DNA from: Abelmoschus esculentus | Lineage: Eukaryota; Streptophyta; Magnoliopsida; Malvales; Malvaceae | Direction: 5' to 3' | Length of the DNA: 64,000 nucleotides | Assembly (NCBI GenBank): GCA_035048815.1 | Contig: JAUCBN010000023.1 | Span: forward strand, 2,487,501-2,551,500 | Shown here: positions 60,686 through 64,000 of the stretch, piece by piece | Layout: each line of letters opens with the position of its first letter | How positions within the stretch are numbered: the stretch's first letter is position 1 | Notes under the pieces: model-generated | What the model was told of the DNA's origin: nothing | The model's input: only the letters and a program-made list of their open reading frames with translations | Database searches by the model: none | Made by a program: the position numbers and the translations under genes

Positions 60686-62649
60686 GATTGCGGCAGTCAA
60701 ACTCAAAATGGAAACAACAAGCGAGTGAAGTGAAGTGAGAGTAATCGGACAGAGTTGTACTTGGTTAAAAAGCAAATGTGATCCAGCTGCTGCTCTCTTA
60801 TACGATATTGTGTATTAAAAAATTTTATTAAAAATTTTATTTATTAAAATTAAATATAAAATAAATTAATTTAAATTAATTAAGAAAATTTTTAAAAAAA
60901 AATAAAAAATAAAAAAAAATCATGTGTGCTTATGAGTATATGTTTTTTCTTTTGTTTGTATTTTATTGTATTGATCAAGAGTGTATATAATTAATTATAA
61001 TTGTTAATTGATATAATTATCGTATTTTATAAGTTAATTAATTGAATTATCAAAATTAAATAATTTTATTTAATTAAATCGTTAAAAATGATAATTAATG
61101 ATTATGGTTACGGTTATGAATTTTGATTAATGATTAACCTATAGGTTAACTGTTATTAAATTATATATATATAAAATATAAAATAATTTTTAAAATTTTG
61201 ATGATATTTTTTGTCTTAAACTTAGTTAAATATTTTCTTTAAAAACTTTGACGATAATTTTTATGTCTTAAACTACTTTAATGATGTATTACTACAATGT
61301 TATGTGTCGTAAATATTTTAAACTTTAAAATATTATAAAGCTTGTGTTTTTGTCTTGTATTAAAATATATAGTATGTAAGTATTTTAAACTTTAAAACAT
61401 TATGTAAGTATTTTAACCTGTAAGTATTTTTTAAATTTATTTAAGTATTTTATGAATATTTTAATATATTATTTATCATAAAGATAATTATATTATTTTC
61501 TAAAACGTAATGAATATGTGAGAAAAATTATAATAGATTAACCTAGACCAACGGAAGAATTTGAGTACATAATTAAAATGTTTGGATGAAAGGAGGCCAA
61601 TTTAGAATCAAATCATAATTTGAAAGAGTTGGTATAATTACCTCAAAAATTATGAAGCGTTTGACGAGGAATTATATTATAAGTAATTCCGTGTTATTTA
61701 TGAGACTAACTAATTAAATATATTTATTTAATTATTTTTTTATCTTAATCTTTTACCAAGTGAATTTTTATTTGGTGAAAATTGTTTTTTACTTAATTTA
61801 TAGTAAATACATTTAATTGATTGATCTCATGAATATTGTGACGGGAATGACCTATAATATAATTTATCATCTTAAAGAGGACTTTCATAAGACGTCTTAA
61901 ATTAAGACTAAAACAATACGCAATTAAATTTTTTATAAAATTTAATAAAAAAAATCAGTACCGATTTTTTGGTATATATCAAAATTCTTGAATTTTTGAC
62001 TTAAATATTGTACCCAATTTTCCCCAAAAAAATATTACGCAATAAACTTTAATTCTTAATTTATGACATTTGCTACGATTGCAAGTAAAGTCGGATTTAG
62101 TTAAATCTGATTTTAAATAGTAATTTATTAGAAATACCCCTAAAGACTGGTATAGTAAGATCCGACTTTAGACCGTTCTTAATATTATAACAGGGACATT
62201 TTAAAAAAACACTATTTATAATCGGATTCAATTGAATTCGGTTTTACATGTACTATGATAAATACCATAAATTAAAAATTAAAATCGATTTCACCACACA
62301 TTACAAAATTTATCAAAACTCCAAAATTTTTATATTTTTTAATAAAAAATTTGACATATATTAAAATTACTATACTTTTAAAAATTTTTAAATTTTATAA
62401 TTTTATAAAAAACATAATATACCCAAAAAATAATATTAAAATAAAATTATAAAAATTTTAATTAATACCTTAAAACTTCCCAAGAATCATTTATTAAACA
62501 AAATTAAACAAAATTGGGTGACGACGGTTTTACAGTCTTACTAAACTGAACACTCGGACACGTAAACGTGAAACGGCAGCATACCAACCCATCGTTTTCC
62601 CCTAAAATCTCAAGAACCCTAAAGAAAATTTCATGTTTTTCGTTCGACA
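60686..62649. other. Promoter of the aminoacylase gene and AT-rich intergenic DNA
   Basis: The divergent gene at 62650 (plus) and the aminoacylase gene (minus) are separated by about 2 kb. It is AT-rich apart from the TIR element listed separately and some palindromic words near 62080-62290 (gtcggatttagttaaatctga). No gene seen. Confidence 0.45.
61666..61866. mobile_element. Small TIR element, GAGAAATTATA family
   Basis: Left end gaggaattatattataag with ttatttatgagac; right end gtctcatgaatattg-like words and gacctataatataattta in inverse. The internal hairpin ttttaccaagtgaatttttatttggtgaaaa is split by a few mismatches. No clear flank duplication. Confidence 0.5.
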
Positions 62650-63656
62650 ATGGGAGGGCATGAAGCGGCGGCGGTTGCCAAGACCGTCCTTGAAGTCGCC
62701 GACGTCGCATGGACCGCCTTGGAATGTTGCCATCACCACCACCAGCAGCAGCACGAGGATGCTCGCATAAAACATGAAAACACCGATCTTGAAAAAGAAT
62801 TGGAAATCCTAAAATTCGAAAATCGACGTTTAAGGAATCAGCTCGAACAGAACCTCAAACTTCTCAATAATCTATCTGAATCTCCGGCACTATTAAACGA
62901 TTGTCCTCCTGACGTACGTAAATTTCCTTCTTTTTTCCGTTCATTTTTATTTTATTTTTCTAATTTCTGGAATTAATTGCAGCTCTATGCTCGGTTGGTT
63001 TCTACCGTAGATTCTAAAGACTTCTTGACCCGGCTCAAATTTCTTAATGAATCCAATACTAAAATTGAGTTTCCATTCAAGGAAGGTGCATGTTCTTATA
63101 TACCAAACCTCTTCATCGAATTTTTAATTGTTTGGTTGATAATTTATGGCAGGGAAAAGCTATTTTACTTATTTCTTTAGATTTGACATACGGATTCTGT
63201 ATAGTTATAAGAGACAAACGAGGATTCCTCTTCATTTTTATAACATAGTAGACATACTAATTTATGTCGGGAGTGTGTCAATATTGATTGATTAAGTAAT
63301 ATGGTGTGTGTGTTTAATAATTTGTTTTTAAATTAGGAGATGATATGCATTCAGCTGAAGTTTTGATTAATGTTGATCAAAAAGAACCAAGATGATGGAT
63401 ATGGGTAACTGATGAAATGGTTCCAAGCAATGTTGAAGAGTGGAGTGGAATTGACGATGAGAATTAATTGCTGTTAGTGAAGAGCATATTGTGGATGGGG
63501 TTGCTAACTTTATGGCAAAATGCATTTTGTCGAACCATAAAGCTCAGGTTTTTAGCTGCTTCATCTGAGTTTTGTTTTTTACTTCATATACCAGGTTCTT
63601 ATGTTTGCTTGTGGTCTTGATATTGCAGACATTGACCCCAGAAGAACTGCAGAAAT
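62650..63656 (+). pseudogene. Conserved plant coiled-coil protein of unknown function, with disabled frame; continues past window
   Basis: The exons 62650-62913, 62983-63085, 63337-63547 and 63629-63656 have proper splice signals. The product begins MGGHEAAAVAKTVLEVADVA, followed by a His/Gln-rich stretch, a coiled coil (about residues 45-75, KELEILKFENRRLRNQL and on), and conserved blocks VPSNVEEWSGI, VDGVANFMAKCI and TLTPEELQK. I recognise these as an uncharacterised land-plant family. Two lesions are visible in exon 3: an in-frame TGA at 63393-63395, where the family has a second Trp (codon before TGG ATA TGG), and a one-base loss near 63465 that brings in TAA; reading resumes in another frame at SEEHIVDG. 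The first two exons alone are intact. It may be a pseudogene or a truncated-protein gene. The remainder of the gene lies beyond position 64000. Confidence 0.8.
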
Positions 63657-64000
63657 GTAAGTTTCCTACAAAACAGGCTTATCTTCACCCATTTCGTATT
63701 CTTGGTATGGTTACTTGACAAGGTATAAGTGCCTCATGATAATTGATGGTAATACGTTCGTTCCATTCTATAGATAAATTGGAAATTGCATTGTGATTCA
63801 CTCCATCAAAACTACATAGTGGAAGATGGTCTGCTATGCTCTAATAATTACTATTAGATCCGATGCATTTAGCCCTTGACTTATCTTTTGTTTTCCATGT
63901 TTGGTAACCTTAATCTTTAGACACTTAAATGTTGAGATAGAGATTTTGATATAACTTTTATGAAAAATATTTTTGGACTAAATGTTTGAAAGTCCACAAA
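63657..64000 (+). other. Intron of the coiled-coil gene running off the window
   Basis: Follows the donor gtaagt at 63657. T-rich, no further exon of the family was recognised before the window ends. Confidence 0.5.

Overview
The window is a piece of a eudicot nuclear genome. It is AT-rich, its genes have GT-AG (and a few GC-AG) introns, and it is full of small terminal-inverted-repeat (TIR) transposons. Composition and protein sequences would fit a Malvaceae (cotton-like) genome, but that placement is a guess; no organelle or prokaryotic genes were seen.

Layout. 1-10.5 kb (minus): most of a large nuclear protein with two PHD/zinc-knuckle/extended-PHD modules, whose 3' end lies outside the window. 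10.5-15.5 kb: AT-rich DNA with several small TIR elements. 15.6-19.8 kb (plus): a DUF1644 zinc-binding protein whose leader is split by a 3.1 kb intron. 21.7-22.0 kb (minus): a small possible gene. 22-32 kb: no recognisable gene, many TIR repeats and one tandem duplication. 32.3-35.3 kb (plus): a complete NADH nitrate reductase gene in four exons. 36-48.9 kb: LINE fragments, hAT-like elements, a repeat family with a degenerate telomere-like core, a 2.7 kb TIR element filled with telomere-like repeats, and beside it a broken C2H2 zinc-finger gene. 50.9-51.6 kb (minus): a single-exon AP2/ERF factor of DREB type. 53-56 kb: TIR elements, one with a perfect 9-bp target duplication around a telomere-like core. 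57.0-60.7 kb (minus): a four-exon secreted aminoacylase-1-like M20 peptidase, with a LINE fragment in its third intron flanked by an 18-bp duplication. 62.65 kb to the end (plus): a conserved plant coiled-coil protein gene carrying a nonsense codon and a frameshift.

The genes do not form a pathway; they are ordinary dispersed plant genes (chromatin reader, nitrogen assimilation, transcription factor, peptidase). The most unusual content is in the repeats: three groups of TIR elements have telomere-like TTTAGGG/CCCTAAA DNA between their inverted termini. The 2.7 kb one is arranged as a tandem dimer. The 0.46 kb one has exact 9-bp target duplications, as expected for Mutator-like transposition.

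Exon boundaries were worked out by hand from splice signals and reading-frame continuity. Family assignments rest on remembered motifs, not on searches.
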